The notes under the pieces are model-generated. The model searched no databases. It saw only the letters and a program-made list of their open reading frames with translations, and had not been told where the DNA came from. Shown piece after piece: positions 1 through 9,289 of a stretch of 53,428 nucleotides of DNA (positions are counted from its first letter, which is position 1; the number at the start of each line of letters is the position of its first letter). This stretch comes from Acidobacteriota bacterium. Its GTDB lineage: Bacteria; Acidobacteriota; Aminicenantia; Aminicenantales; Saccharicenantaceae. The stretch is taken from the NCBI GenBank assembly GCA_028749115.1, contig JAQURD010000002.1, forward strand, positions 1-53,428, written 5' to 3'. Both the position numbers and the translations under genes were made by a program.

Positions 1-1299
1 TACCCTGCCCATAAAAAGAATATTGCCGGTAGCATTGTCCTGAATAATAAAAATGAATGGATGATTAGCCTCAAAGATTATTTTCTGCAGAGCCATTTTT
101 ATCCCCACAACGACGGCAGTGGCGGCAGCTGCTTCCGTCCCCTTTTCATTAACCTCAACAAAAGCCTGATGAACAACTTCAGTTACACAAAGGTCTGGGC
201 GCCCATCCATGCCTGACAGATCTGCTCTGGTTTCTGAAAAGGCAGTTGGCATGCCCATCTTACCCAGAAGTCCTTTTTCACCACCCATAAGATATTTGGT
301 TTCAAACTTGAATCTGGGCAGATAAACATCAACTTTTTCTTCTCTCATGTTGCCTCTAAGTTCTTTAAGCTTCTCTGCATTGAGGTAGGGCTCAATTGAA
401 CTCAAGTCACGGGTCGGCAACAGCACCAGCATGGACATCTCTTTCTCCTGATAAGGCAGCTCAATCATCTGCAGATCTTGATTATCTGTATAATTAAATT
501 TGCCATCCATGATGAACATCATGGGCACCTGGACTTTTTTGCTGGCACTGACATTGAATTCTCTTTCCTGTGTATTTCGCTCCGGGAAAAAATGCTCCCA
601 GTTGCCCTTAAAATAGATGGCATTAGTTAAAACCAGGCGGGTTAACTGGTTAATCACTCCTTGAGGAATTAAATCCTTAATTTTATCATTTGTTTGCTCT
701 TCCACCCATCGGTTTATAGTCAAGCGTGACTTCTCTGTTTCCCGGATAAAATCCAGATTGGTAACTTTTCCACCATAGTATTTTTCAACCGTGCCGAAAT
801 ATTCTGGCAAGAATGGATAATCCTTTTGAGCCCAGAGAGCATTGGCTGTCCGCAGCTCGTATTTTTTATCCTTTTTATTAATATGATTGATAACTTCCGC
901 GTAACCCTGCCTTAAAACATTGATCTCATCGGGGTAATGAAAAACTTTCTTTATCTCTTCAGCTGTTTGTCCTCGGGCTCCCTCATAGGTCATGGCCATG
1001 GCTGCTGACAGGCTAAAAGGTGAAAAAAAGATGTTGCCTTCTGTGTCCTTCAGCCTGGAATAAAGATCAAAGGCAAATTGATTGCTGGCCTCAACCACAC
1101 TTTCCACCATAGTCTTACCGGTCTGACCTACAGAAGCATTCGTTTTCTCTTCCGAAGAAAAGCCAACAGGATGGCCTGGCGTGTTTTCTTTAGACTCGCT
1201 ATTTATTTTATTACTGTTAGAACATCTGGCGCTGACCAGGAGGATAAGGGATAGAATGGAAAAGAGGACAATTAATACCAGGCTAATATTGTGTTTCAT
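1..1299 (-). CDS. Serpin family serine protease inhibitor (C-terminus cut by window edge)
   Basis: The frame is open from an ATG at 1299 to base 1, giving 433 residues; only a few C-terminal residues should be missing because the final strand (NILFMGRV) is reached. A hydrophobic N-terminal segment indicates export. A Cys follows it, but the preceding Arg makes a standard lipobox unlikely. Body motifs are typical of serpins (NIFFSPFSLSAAMAMTYEGA near residue 90; LTNAIYFKGNW). The reactive-loop hinge reads VNEKGTEAAAATAV, with the small residues expected of an inhibitory serpin that can insert its loop. Aligned to alpha-1-antitrypsin, P1 falls on Lys401 (codon 97-99), suggesting a trypsin-like target; the exact P1 is an inference, good to about one residue. 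AGGAGG lies 7 bases before the ATG. Likely role: protecting the periplasm or cell surface from proteases. Confidence 0.93.
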   Translation of the reverse strand, partial: MKHNISLVLIVLFSILSLILLVSARCSNSNKINSESKENTPGHPVGFSSEEKTNASVGQTGKTMVESVVEASNQFAFDLYSRLKDTEGNIFFSPFSLSAAMAMTYEGARGQTAEEIKKVFHYPDEINVLRQGYAEVINHINKKDKKYELRTANALWAQKDYPFLPEYFGTVEKYYGGKVTNLDFIRETEKSRLTINRWVEEQTNDKIKDLIPQGVINQLTRLVLTNAIYFKGNWEHFFPERNTQEREFNVSASKKVQVPMMFIMDGKFNYTDNQDLQMIELPYQEKEMSMLVLLPTRDLSSIEPYLNAEKLKELRGNMREEKVDVYLPRFKFETKYLMGGEKGLLGKMGMPTAFSETRADLSGMDGRPDLCVTEVVHQAFVEVNEKGTEAAAATAVVVGIKMALQKIIFEANHPFIFIIQDNATGNILFMGRV

Positions 1300-1326
1300 G
1301 ATATGCCTCCTTTTTACTTCTGGATT

Positions 1327-1335
1327 ATTATAACA
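1327..1335 (-). promoter_or_regulatory. Extended -10 promoter for the serpin gene
   Basis: Minus strand reads TGT then TATAAT (TATAAT at 1332-1327), an extended -10 element about 28 bases before the serpin ATG. No good -35 is visible at 17 bases. The predicted transcript would carry only a short leader holding the AGGAGG ribosome site. Confidence 0.4.
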
Positions 1336-1452
1336 TTTTTAATTAGACTGAGAAATCAATTGTATCTGCTTTAACCCATAAAAGCACCCTTCTAGAAACT
1401 TTTTTTGCCTTTATCTTACTCTGTTTAACTGGCAGCTGCCTACCTTCTTTTT

Positions 1453-4400
1453 TTAGATCTCGATGCCGTTTTTACCTGAGGTTTTAGCCCGATAGAGAGC
1501 CTGGTCAGCCCGGGCGATTAGATCGTCAGCTTCACCGCCTTCTTCCGGCTTCATGGTCGCCAGGCCGAGAGACATGGAAATTCCACGATGCAGGACTTTC
1601 CGTTCTTTTCCTGACTGACTATCACTTATCTCTTTAAAGCCTAACTCTGCCAGATCCAGGCTATCAATCGCTTTCCTTATTCTATCAGCTATAATATAGG
1701 CACCTGCTGTATCTGTCTCCGGCAGGACAATGGCAAATTCATCTCCGCCATAACGGCAGGCCAGGTCAGAGGATCTCTGGCAGCCGTGGGCCATTTCCAT
1801 CGCTACCCTTTTCAGACATTCATCGCCTGCTTGATGGCCATAAGTATCATTGAAAAACTTGAAGTCATCCAGGTCGCAGATAATAAGCGAGATCGATCCG
1901 TGCGTTCGTCTTGCCCGCCGCCATTCATATTCAAGATAATCACGGAATTTCCGGTAGTTAGCCAGTCTTGTCATCTCGTCGGTGGTGGCCAGAAGCTGAA
2001 GCTTTTCATTAGCCAGTTTCAATTCTTCAGTTCGCCGGGCTATCAGATTTTCGAGTTCTTTCTGGTGCTGCCGGATCTGCTTCGTTCTCCACAGAAAGCC
2101 GGTATAGATCAGCCCACCCAGCATGATGATTTCCAGGACATGAAACCACCAGGTCCGCCAGAGAGGCGGAATAATTTTCAGCCTGAGTAAAGTGCCAGTC
2201 TCGTTCCACACGCCATCACAGTTGCAGGCTTTCACCCGCAAAGTGTAGCGCCCGGGCGGAAGGTTGCTGTAGGAAGCAAAGCGTCTTGTCCCGACATAGT
2301 TCCAGTCTTTATCAAAGCCCTCAAGAATATAAGCATACTGGTTTTTCTGCGGACAGGCGTAATTAAGCCCGGCAAATTCAAAACCAATCACCCTGTGCAT
2401 CCACCTCAGTTCTAGATACCTGGTCTCATTGATGGAACGCCTCAGGACTACCTGGCCATTTACCATCTGCCCCGGTTTTACTGGCTGGTTAGAAATCAAG
2501 AAATTGGTGATGACCACAGGAGTAAGATAATTACTTGCCTTTATTTCTTTAGGATTAAAGACATTAAAGCCATTTATCCCGCCAAAATAAAGGTGGCCAT
2601 TCTTACTTTTCATATAAGCATTTCCATTAAATTCATAGCTCTGCAGGCCGTCCGAGGTGTCAAAATTTTTAGTTTGATTTGTCCGGGGATCAAACCGCGA
2701 CAGCCCCCGGTTAGAGCTTATCCACAGATAACCATCATCGTCTTCCAGGACAGCATAGATGACAGAGGTGGGTAGCCCGTGGGATTCATTATAGCGGGTA
2801 AAGGCTAAAGTTGACGGATCAAGACGGTTGAGACCTCCCCCGTTGGTGCCAGCCCAGATATAACCATTACTGTCAATAAAAACATTGATAATTGAATTGT
2901 TGCTTAACGATCTGGGATCATTTTGATCTCGCGTAAAATGGAGGATATCACCTGATTCTGGATGGTAACGAACCAGCCCCTCTCCAAAACAGCCAATCCA
3001 TAGGTAGCCAGCCTTGTCTTGAGTCATATGAAAGATACGTCCGGAGAGAAGCGGATTAGGCAAGGCTGACTGATCTTCTGCTGTAGATTGTCCAGGAGCT
3101 TTACCCAGGTGAGTAATCTTTGAAATTTTCGGCCTAAAAAACCTGCCGCTCGCCCGGTCATAGCTGACCAGGCCACTGCCGACAGTTCCAATCCAGAACC
3201 TGTTTTTATTATCTATCAAAAGGCATCGTACTTGATCATCAACGAGAGAGTTGGCATCATGAGGATTATGACGATAACGCCTGAAAGTTAAAGTGCGAGG
3301 ATCAAACCGGTTGAGACCGCCATCAAAGGTGCCAATCCAGAAAGTGCCATCATTATCCCTCAGTATGGAGGAAACACTGTTACTGCTGAGCGAATTAGGG
3401 TTTTCTGGCTCGTGGCGGAAATGTAACGTACGAAGGTTTTTGCGATCAAAAATATCCAGCCCTCCGCCATCAGTCCCAACCAGGAGCCTGTCTGAATTGT
3501 CCTCACAAAAAGCACGGACAGCGGGATGAGACAAACTGGTCGGATCCGCTGGATTGGCCACAAATCTTATAAAATTCTGATAATCAAGATTCACCTGACT
3601 GATGCCGCGGTAAGTCCCAACCCACAGGATATGCTCAGGAGCAAAGCAAAGGCACAGGACACGGTTATCAGCCAGCGAAAGCTGGTCATGAGATTGATGT
3701 TTGAAAGAAACAAACTTTTCCTGTTCAGGATCAAAATGGCACAGGCCGCCAGCATTAGTCCCTACCCAGAGTGTTCCGTCAACGTCATCCATAATGCATC
3801 TTATAAAATTATCACTGAGTGAATCTAATATTCCCGGGCCTGGCCTGAATGTTTTGAATTCTTTAGTTGACAGACTGTAACGGACTAGACCCGAGGAAAC
3901 TGTACCAATCCAGAGTGATTCCGAACCTTTAACTTTAGTGGCGAGAAGTGACAAAATATAGTTATCAGGAAGGGAGTTATCTGGATGAGCCGTATCCTGA
4001 CGGAGATGAGTGAAACGGCCGCTGACCGGATCGAGCCGGTTCAAGCCTCCCCCACCCGTCCCAACCCAGATAAAGCCCTGTCTGTCCTCGGTTATAGCCA
4101 GCACCAGGTCATGACTCAGGCTTGAGGGATTTGCCGGGTCATGCTGGTAGCGGATAAACCGGTTTTGCGCACGATCAAAAAGATTAAGCCCAGCCTCGGT
4201 TCCCACCCATAAACGGCCCTTCCGGTCTTCCAACAGGCAAAAGATGCGAGAACTGGATAACGAATCAGGATCATCCGGATTATGAAAGTAACGAACAAAA
4301 TGGTCAGTCGAATTAATATACTTGTTAAGGCCATTTTCAGTCCCAACCCACAAATTACCTTTGCGATCAGTCAGCAGAACATTAATCCAAGGATTGCTCA

Positions 4401-4704
4401 GGGAAGTAGCCTCGTTTTCTACCGGAACGTAAACTGTGAATTGATAGCCATCATATTTATTAAGACCGGACTCTGTGCCGAACCACATGAAACCGAGCCT
4501 GTCCCGGGCAACTGATAAGACAGAATTTTGAGAAAGCCCCTTCTCTATGGATATCGTTTGAAAAAGTAGATGCGGCCTGAGCTGGGCCAAGAGCTGATCT
4601 GGCCACAAAAAAAAGAGTGCGAACAGACACAAAAAGACTAATAAGAAAATGCCTGCCCATTTAATCTTAGCCCGGGGCCTTAAACGGGGCTTAAAAAAAG
4701 ACAT
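1453..4704 (-). CDS. Membrane sensor: two-component-regulator propeller repeats, Y_Y_Y domain and GGDEF diguanylate cyclase
   Basis: A 1083-residue protein that should make cyclic di-GMP in response to an external ligand. Order: a transmembrane anchor at about residues 16-34; a long region of repeats of the LWVGTxxGLxxxD type, about 14 copies forming a double beta-propeller; a Y_Y_Y domain; a second transmembrane helix near 852-874; a short coiled coil; then GGDEF from about 905. The active-site GGDEF is intact near residue 986 and is preceded five residues earlier by RSSD, the RxxD inhibitory I-site, so product feedback is expected. The same sensor architecture is usually joined to a histidine kinase; here a cyclase replaces it. 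An upstream TTG at 4812 keeps the frame open, but the ATG at 4704 has GGGAG about 10 bases before it and directly precedes the membrane anchor, so it is preferred. Confidence 0.93.
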   Translation of the reverse strand: MSFFKPRLRPRAKIKWAGIFLLVFLCLFALFFLWPDQLLAQLRPHLLFQTISIEKGLSQNSVLSVARDRLGFMWFGTESGLNKYDGYQFTVYVPVENEATSLSNPWINVLLTDRKGNLWVGTENGLNKYINSTDHFVRYFHNPDDPDSLSSSRIFCLLEDRKGRLWVGTEAGLNLFDRAQNRFIRYQHDPANPSSLSHDLVLAITEDRQGFIWVGTGGGGLNRLDPVSGRFTHLRQDTAHPDNSLPDNYILSLLATKVKGSESLWIGTVSSGLVRYSLSTKEFKTFRPGPGILDSLSDNFIRCIMDDVDGTLWVGTNAGGLCHFDPEQEKFVSFKHQSHDQLSLADNRVLCLCFAPEHILWVGTYRGISQVNLDYQNFIRFVANPADPTSLSHPAVRAFCEDNSDRLLVGTDGGGLDIFDRKNLRTLHFRHEPENPNSLSSNSVSSILRDNDGTFWIGTFDGGLNRFDPRTLTFRRYRHNPHDANSLVDDQVRCLLIDNKNRFWIGTVGSGLVSYDRASGRFFRPKISKITHLGKAPGQSTAEDQSALPNPLLSGRIFHMTQDKAGYLWIGCFGEGLVRYHPESGDILHFTRDQNDPRSLSNNSIINVFIDSNGYIWAGTNGGGLNRLDPSTLAFTRYNESHGLPTSVIYAVLEDDDGYLWISSNRGLSRFDPRTNQTKNFDTSDGLQSYEFNGNAYMKSKNGHLYFGGINGFNVFNPKEIKASNYLTPVVITNFLISNQPVKPGQMVNGQVVLRRSINETRYLELRWMHRVIGFEFAGLNYACPQKNQYAYILEGFDKDWNYVGTRRFASYSNLPPGRYTLRVKACNCDGVWNETGTLLRLKIIPPLWRTWWFHVLEIIMLGGLIYTGFLWRTKQIRQHQKELENLIARRTEELKLANEKLQLLATTDEMTRLANYRKFRDYLEYEWRRARRTHGSISLIICDLDDFKFFNDTYGHQAGDECLKRVAMEMAHGCQRSSDLACRYGGDEFAIVLPETDTAGAYIIADRIRKAIDSLDLAELGFKEISDSQSGKERKVLHRGISMSLGLATMKPEEGGEADDLIARADQALYRAKTSGKNGIEI

Positions 4705-4898
4705 CTTTGCTTCGCTCCCTGAAGCAAGTAATCGCTTGCTTTCCAAAACCTTGGCCTGCCTTATTTCAGGAAAACTAATGTTTCTTATAGCAAACTTGCA
4801 ATTCTGAGTCAAGAAAAAACTTCGTTTAATTCAGGCAGGGAAAGCTGCTGATAGAAATAATCTTGCTGTTCTGATAATATAATTTTTTAGAGGGAGTG

Positions 4899-5423
4899 AT
4901 GAAGAATAAGTTTTTATCCTTTTTGCCTTTGGTGACCCTGGCTGGTCTTATGATCCCGGCCATTATCATGGCCGAAATGATGGAAAGCCAGTTTGAAGGG
5001 AAAAATGACAGCCAGCCTTTGGTCACCGTTAAGCCGCTGCCCATCAAAAAACCTGTTTCTCGGGGAGAAACCTTTGAGCTGACCCTTGAGCTGGTTATTT
5101 CTCCTGGCTACCATATTAACTCATCAAAGCCTGAAGATGAGCTTCTGGTGCCCGTCTCCATTAACATAAAGAAAAATTCTATTTTCAGTGTCAAAAATAT
5201 AATCTTTCCTGAACCTGTGAAGAAAAAATTTAAATTTTCAGATAAACCTCTTTCTGCTTACGAAGGCTTGATACAGGTGTCTGTTAAGATAGAAGTGGAA
5301 AAGGATGCTGTCTGCCATCATCTGGAACTGGAAGGATCTGTCCATTATCAGGCCTGCAATGAAGAAGCTTGCCTCAGACCGGCCACAGTCCCTTTTAAGG
5401 CATCAATCAAGATAAAATCTTGA
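4899..5423 (+). CDS. Secreted DsbD N-terminal (alpha) domain-like protein
   Basis: A 174-residue exported protein. After a signal peptide (to about residue 25) comes an immunoglobulin-like domain matching the periplasmic N-terminal domain of the thiol:disulfide interchange protein DsbD (known in Pfam as disulfide bond corrector, DsbC). The diagnostic pair lies in YQACNEEACLRP near the C-terminus, where in DsbD two cysteines pass electrons to periplasmic partners. The membrane and thioredoxin domains of DsbD are absent, so it is a free-standing domain needing another electron donor. The TlpA-like lipoprotein just downstream is a plausible partner (inference). GTG at 4896 is an alternative start one codon earlier; AGAGGGAG sits immediately upstream. 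Confidence 0.82.
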   Translation: MKNKFLSFLPLVTLAGLMIPAIIMAEMMESQFEGKNDSQPLVTVKPLPIKKPVSRGETFELTLELVISPGYHINSSKPEDELLVPVSINIKKNSIFSVKNIIFPEPVKKKFKFSDKPLSAYEGLIQVSVKIEVEKDAVCHHLELEGSVHYQACNEEACLRPATVPFKASIKIKS

Positions 5424-5509
5424 AGATATTAGCCCAGAATCCTGGTGAAGGCTGAGGATGGCCATGCCCCAAATTTAATCAAAGAATGAATTATCTATCT
5501 ATTGTCTAT

Positions 5510-5538
5510 TTGTAAAAATTTATTAGTTTTGAGATAAT
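5510..5538 (+). promoter_or_regulatory. Sigma70-type promoter for the thioredoxin lipoprotein
   Basis: TTGTAA (5510-5515), a 17-base spacer, then GATAAT (5533-5538). The start of transcription would fall about 25 bases before the ATG at 5569. Confidence 0.4.
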
Positions 5539-5568
5539 AAGAAATCATTTTAGCTGAAAGGATATTAA

Positions 5569-7470
5569 ATGAAAAAAAGACTAACATTGGTTTCTGCTCT
5601 CCTAATTATTAGTTTTTTGCTTATAACCTGTGCGGGAAAAAGTTCATCTTCGGAGTTAACCATCTCACCAGAAAAACCTAAAGCTGGAGAAAGTGTTACC
5701 TTCTCTTATATTCCAGTTGACAAAGAATTTCACTCCCGTGACAAGTTTACTCTTTATGTCTATTCTTTTTCGAAGGAGTTGCCAGCAGTTACACCGGTCA
5801 ATCTGGTTAAATCAGGCAAGAAATGGGCCGGTTCTTATTCTATCGATAAAGCTGCTTTTGGCTTAGCAGCTAAAGTCAAGCTGGATGAAAAGAACGAAGA
5901 TACAAATAAAGGACAGGGTTATTTTTTCCCTCTCTATAATACTTCCGGGCAGATTATTCCCGGCTATAAAGCCGGCCTGGCCTTAGCCTATACTTCCTGG
6001 GGACAACTAATTGGAATCGGACAGGATCTAAAAAAGGCTCTGGCTCTGACAGAAGAAGATTTTCAGGCTAATCCCGACATTAAAAAAGACTTTATCAACA
6101 GCTATCTTCGCCTCCTCCAATCACTCAAGCCCGAAGGCTGGGAGAAAACATCACAGGCTTTTCTGGATGAAGTTTCCAGCCTGCCAGAACTTGATGATTC
6201 GGCTCTGACCACTCTCTATGGCTATTATGCTCAGCTTGGAAATCAGGAAAAAGCTACGGCCATTTATCAGCAGGCACAGAAAAATCCAAAAAGTGACTTT
6301 TTTCAGGTTCAGGCGTTGATGCAATTTCAAGCTATTCAGGATCCAAAATTAAGACTGGATTTTCTGGCTAAGTTTAAAGAAGAATTTCCGGATTCAAAAT
6401 ACACCGACTCCCTTGTTGCCATGATAACTCAATCTCTTCTTCAGGAAAATAAACTGGAAGAGGCCGAAACTTTCCTGGAGAACAACCGGGACAAAACTGA
6501 GCCCTATTACTTTTATGTGATAGCTTCCCAGGCAGCTCAGACTGAGGCCCAGACTGATCTGGCACTAAAAGCTCTAGATTATGGCTACTCCCTGGCCCAG
6601 GAACAGCTCAAACAGCCAGATAAATTTAAGCCAGCCTATTACACTGAGGAAGAATGGAAAGAGCAATCCGAGGGAAATCTCCTGCCCATGTTTTCCGGCC
6701 TCAAGGGCCAATTATTGATGAAAAAAGGCCAGACAGGTGAAGCTCTGCCGCTTTTAAAACAGGCTTATGAGTTAAATCAGGGGAAAGATACCGTCGTCAC
6801 AGCCAATTATGCCCGGGCTCTTCTCGCCAATCAAGACTTTGCTCAGGCAAGCAGTTTGCTGGAAAAGGCCGGCCAGGAGGGATTCATTAATTCAGACCTG
6901 ATGAGTCTTCTTAAACAGGCTTATACAGGAGTCCATAAATCAGAAGAAGGCTGGGGCAAGTATCAAAGTGAACTTCAAGCTTCAGCTCTAAAAGTGATGA
7001 AAACCGACCTGACTAAAAAGATGATCAATGAGGCGGCTGCACCTTTTGAATTAAAAGATCTTGAGGGTAAAGATGTCAAGTTGAGTGATTATTCAGGCAA
7101 GGTGGTTATCCTTGACTTCTGGGCAACCTGGTGCAGTCCGTGTCTTAGTTCATTCCCGGGAATGAAGAAATTAGTGGAAGAATACCAGAAGACGCCGGAT
7201 GTGGCCTTCGTTTTTGTCAATTGCTGGCAGGATGAGGACAACAAAGAGCAGGTAGTCAAAGATTTTCTTGAGAAAAATCAATATCCCTTTTATGTCCTGA
7301 TGGATACAACTAATACGGTTACCTCTGCCTACGGAGTGTCTGGCATTCCAACTAAGTTTGTTATTGATCCTAAAGGCAAGATTAAATTCAAAGTTGTTGG
7401 ATTTGAGAATGATACAGAGAAGATGATCCAGGAAGTCAAGATTATGATTGATCTGGCTAAAGGCAACTAG
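5569..7470 (+). CDS. Probable lipoprotein with TPR-like repeats and a C-terminal TlpA/ResA thioredoxin domain
   Basis: 633 residues. The N-terminus is a lipoprotein-type signal with Cys21 (LLITC; Thr at -1 is tolerated but uncommon). Residues 30-140 look like a beta-rich domain. Residues 140-480 are helical repeats resembling TPRs (for example GQTGEALPLLKQAYELNQ). The C-terminal 150 residues form a thioredoxin fold of the TlpA/AhpC-TSA type, with active site WCSPC (Cys522, Cys525) and the cis-proline loop SGIPT (Pro594). Expected role: thiol-disulfide exchange at the cell envelope, reducing or repairing cysteines of exported proteins. It follows the DsbD-alpha-like gene on the same strand with about 145 bases between, which supports a shared redox task. 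The natural substrate cannot be read from the sequence. Confidence 0.85.
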   Translation: MKKRLTLVSALLIISFLLITCAGKSSSSELTISPEKPKAGESVTFSYIPVDKEFHSRDKFTLYVYSFSKELPAVTPVNLVKSGKKWAGSYSIDKAAFGLAAKVKLDEKNEDTNKGQGYFFPLYNTSGQIIPGYKAGLALAYTSWGQLIGIGQDLKKALALTEEDFQANPDIKKDFINSYLRLLQSLKPEGWEKTSQAFLDEVSSLPELDDSALTTLYGYYAQLGNQEKATAIYQQAQKNPKSDFFQVQALMQFQAIQDPKLRLDFLAKFKEEFPDSKYTDSLVAMITQSLLQENKLEEAETFLENNRDKTEPYYFYVIASQAAQTEAQTDLALKALDYGYSLAQEQLKQPDKFKPAYYTEEEWKEQSEGNLLPMFSGLKGQLLMKKGQTGEALPLLKQAYELNQGKDTVVTANYARALLANQDFAQASSLLEKAGQEGFINSDLMSLLKQAYTGVHKSEEGWGKYQSELQASALKVMKTDLTKKMINEAAAPFELKDLEGKDVKLSDYSGKVVILDFWATWCSPCLSSFPGMKKLVEEYQKTPDVAFVFVNCWQDEDNKEQVVKDFLEKNQYPFYVLMDTTNTVTSAYGVSGIPTKFVIDPKGKIKFKVVGFENDTEKMIQEVKIMIDLAKGN

Positions 7471-7608
7471 TCAAAGTAAAGAAAAGGTGTGAACCCGATC
7501 AAAGTTTGCCGGTGAATTAAATATCTGGCTGAATTAGAAAAAAGTGCTTCACAAAGGGAGTTGCTGCCCTGGCCATATTTTCAGGCCTGGGCTGAAAGGT
7601 GAAAAAAC

Positions 7609-8796
7609 ATGGAGGATAAAAGCAAAGAAAATTTAGAGACTCAAGTCATTCATGCTGGCTACGAGCCAGATGAAGCTACCCGCAGTGTCTCTCCGCCCAT
7701 TTACCAAACTTCAACTTTCGCCTTTGAGAGCGCCGAGCAGGGGGCAGCTTTATTTGCCGGTAAAGAAAAAGGATTTATTTATACCCGCCTTGGTAACCCC
7801 ACTATTGAGGCCCTCGAAAAGGCGGTGGCCAGCCTGGAAAAAGGCATTCGAGCCCTGGCCACATCCACCGGTATGGCTGCTGTCTCGACTGTTTATATGG
7901 CACTCCTTGAAAAAGACACGCACATGATTGGAACCGCTGCCCTCTATGGAGCTTCGAGAGTGATTCTCGAAACTGAGTTTGCCCGTTATGGAGTCACCTC
8001 AGATTTTGTTGATACTTCTAATCTGGAGGAAATAAAGAAAAAAATCAAAAAAAATACCAGGCTTCTTTACATTGAAAGCCCGGCCAATCCCACTATGGCC
8101 ATGACAGATATCCAGGGCTGCGCTCAAATAGCCCGGGAACACGGGATAATTCTAGTTGTTGATAATACTTTTGCTTCGCCCATTCTGCAGAACCCGCTGG
8201 AACTGGGAGCTGATGTCGTCGTCCATAGTGTGACCAAATTTATCAATGGCCATTCTGATGTCGTTGGCGGTATTATTGTCAGCCAAAGAGAGGAACTGCA
8301 TGAGCGCCTGGCCAAGGTTCTTCACCTGCTGGGTGGAACAATGGATCCTCATCAGGCCTGGCTGGTTCTCCGTGGTCTAAGGACGCTCTATCTACGGGTG
8401 GAAAAAGCCCAGGACAATGCCAGGAAATTAGCGGCCTGGCTCGAATCTCATCCTAAAGTCGCCTGGGTTAACTATCCTGGCCTGCCCAGCCATCCACAGT
8501 TTGAATTGATGAAAAAACAGATGAAAGGCCCAGGGTCAATGATTTCTTTTGGCCTCAGAGGAGGCTATGAGGCCGGCCTGAAATTAATAAACAGTGTCAG
8601 ACTCTGTACCCTGGCCGTTTCCCTGGGAGGGATTGAAACGCTTATTGAGCACCCGGCCAGTATGACACATGCTGTCGTCTCAAAAAAAGAGAAAGAAGAA
8701 GCTGGAATCACTGATGATCTGATCCGGCTGTCCGTCGGCTGTGAGGCTTATGAAGACCTGAGGGCTGACCTCGAGCAAGCTCTTGAGTACGATTGA
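7609..8796 (+). CDS. Cys/Met-metabolism PLP-dependent enzyme, methionine gamma-lyase-like
   Basis: 395 residues, the normal length for the gamma-family of fold-type I PLP enzymes (cystathionine gamma-synthase/lyase, methionine gamma-lyase). Seen: YTRLGNPT (58-65), which binds the phosphate of the neighbouring subunit; STGMAA (86-91); the Schiff-base lysine in SVTKFINGHSDVVGG (Lys210); and the closing SVGCE motif. Overall sequence resembles methionine gamma-lyases, which release methanethiol, ammonia and 2-oxobutyrate. However, the Cys that follows Tyr-Gly in characterised lyases (Cys116 of Pseudomonas) is Ala115 here (ALYGAS), so activity may lean toward cystathionine or O-acyl-homoserine. 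No Met or Cys biosynthesis genes are adjacent. AAAGGTG precedes the ATG by about 7 bases. Confidence 0.9.
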   Translation: MEDKSKENLETQVIHAGYEPDEATRSVSPPIYQTSTFAFESAEQGAALFAGKEKGFIYTRLGNPTIEALEKAVASLEKGIRALATSTGMAAVSTVYMALLEKDTHMIGTAALYGASRVILETEFARYGVTSDFVDTSNLEEIKKKIKKNTRLLYIESPANPTMAMTDIQGCAQIAREHGIILVVDNTFASPILQNPLELGADVVVHSVTKFINGHSDVVGGIIVSQREELHERLAKVLHLLGGTMDPHQAWLVLRGLRTLYLRVEKAQDNARKLAAWLESHPKVAWVNYPGLPSHPQFELMKKQMKGPGSMISFGLRGGYEAGLKLINSVRLCTLAVSLGGIETLIEHPASMTHAVVSKKEKEEAGITDDLIRLSVGCEAYEDLRADLEQALEYD

Positions 8797-8848
8797 ACTA
8801 AAAGCCGAGAAGATATGCTAAAACCAGAGGAAAGATTAAACAATCAGG

Positions 8849-9289
8849 CTAGGGCTGGCTTTTTTGAAGCTGTTCGGCCAGTTCACCTTCAGCCCGGAAA
8901 TAGACTCCCTGGCCACTAGCTATTAACCGTTCATCTTCTCCAACCAGCCATCCTTCAGTCAGGAAAGCTTTGCCTTTTCGGGCCGTAACCTGGCCTTCTG
9001 CTCTTAGCTTTTCGCCAATCTTAGCTGGCTGCTTGAATTCAATGGTAAGCTTTATCGTTACCGCCAGAATATTCTCATACATGATGGCCTTAATCATAAC
9101 CTCATCCAGGAGAGAAGAAATTATTCCGCCATGAAGAACATCCCTGTACCCTTCAAACTGCTGCTCTGGCTGAAATTCCGTCCAGGCCAAACGCTTTTCC
9201 TCATCAAAGTAAAAATCTAATTTGAGACCAGCCGGATTATCCTGCCCGCAAACAAAACAGCCAGCATAATTAATTATTTTCTTGCTCAA
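8849..9289 (-). CDS. PaaI/YbgC-like hotdog-fold thioesterase
   Basis: 146 residues. A single hotdog domain with the signature HGGIISSLLDE near residue 53, in which the His-Gly-Gly and the Asp/Glu of the central helix belong to acyl-CoA thioesterases of the PaaI group. The N-terminus carries CFVCGQDNPAGL, a short Cys-containing motif common in this subgroup. It probably hydrolyses an acyl- or aryl-CoA; the substrate cannot be named. It faces the PLP-enzyme gene, the two stop codons being about 50 bases apart, and it starts alone on the minus strand. Confidence 0.8.
   Translation of the reverse strand: MSKKIINYAGCFVCGQDNPAGLKLDFYFDEEKRLAWTEFQPEQQFEGYRDVLHGGIISSLLDEVMIKAIMYENILAVTIKLTIEFKQPAKIGEKLRAEGQVTARKGKAFLTEGWLVGEDERLIASGQGVYFRAEGELAEQLQKSQP

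Noticed and set aside
1431-1440. GGCAGCTGCC palindrome after the sensor gene
   Set aside because: No loop and no following T run on the minus strand, so not a credible terminator.
1786-2190. 134-codon plus-strand frame
   Set aside because: Antisense to the GGDEF end of the sensor gene; composition follows the sensor.
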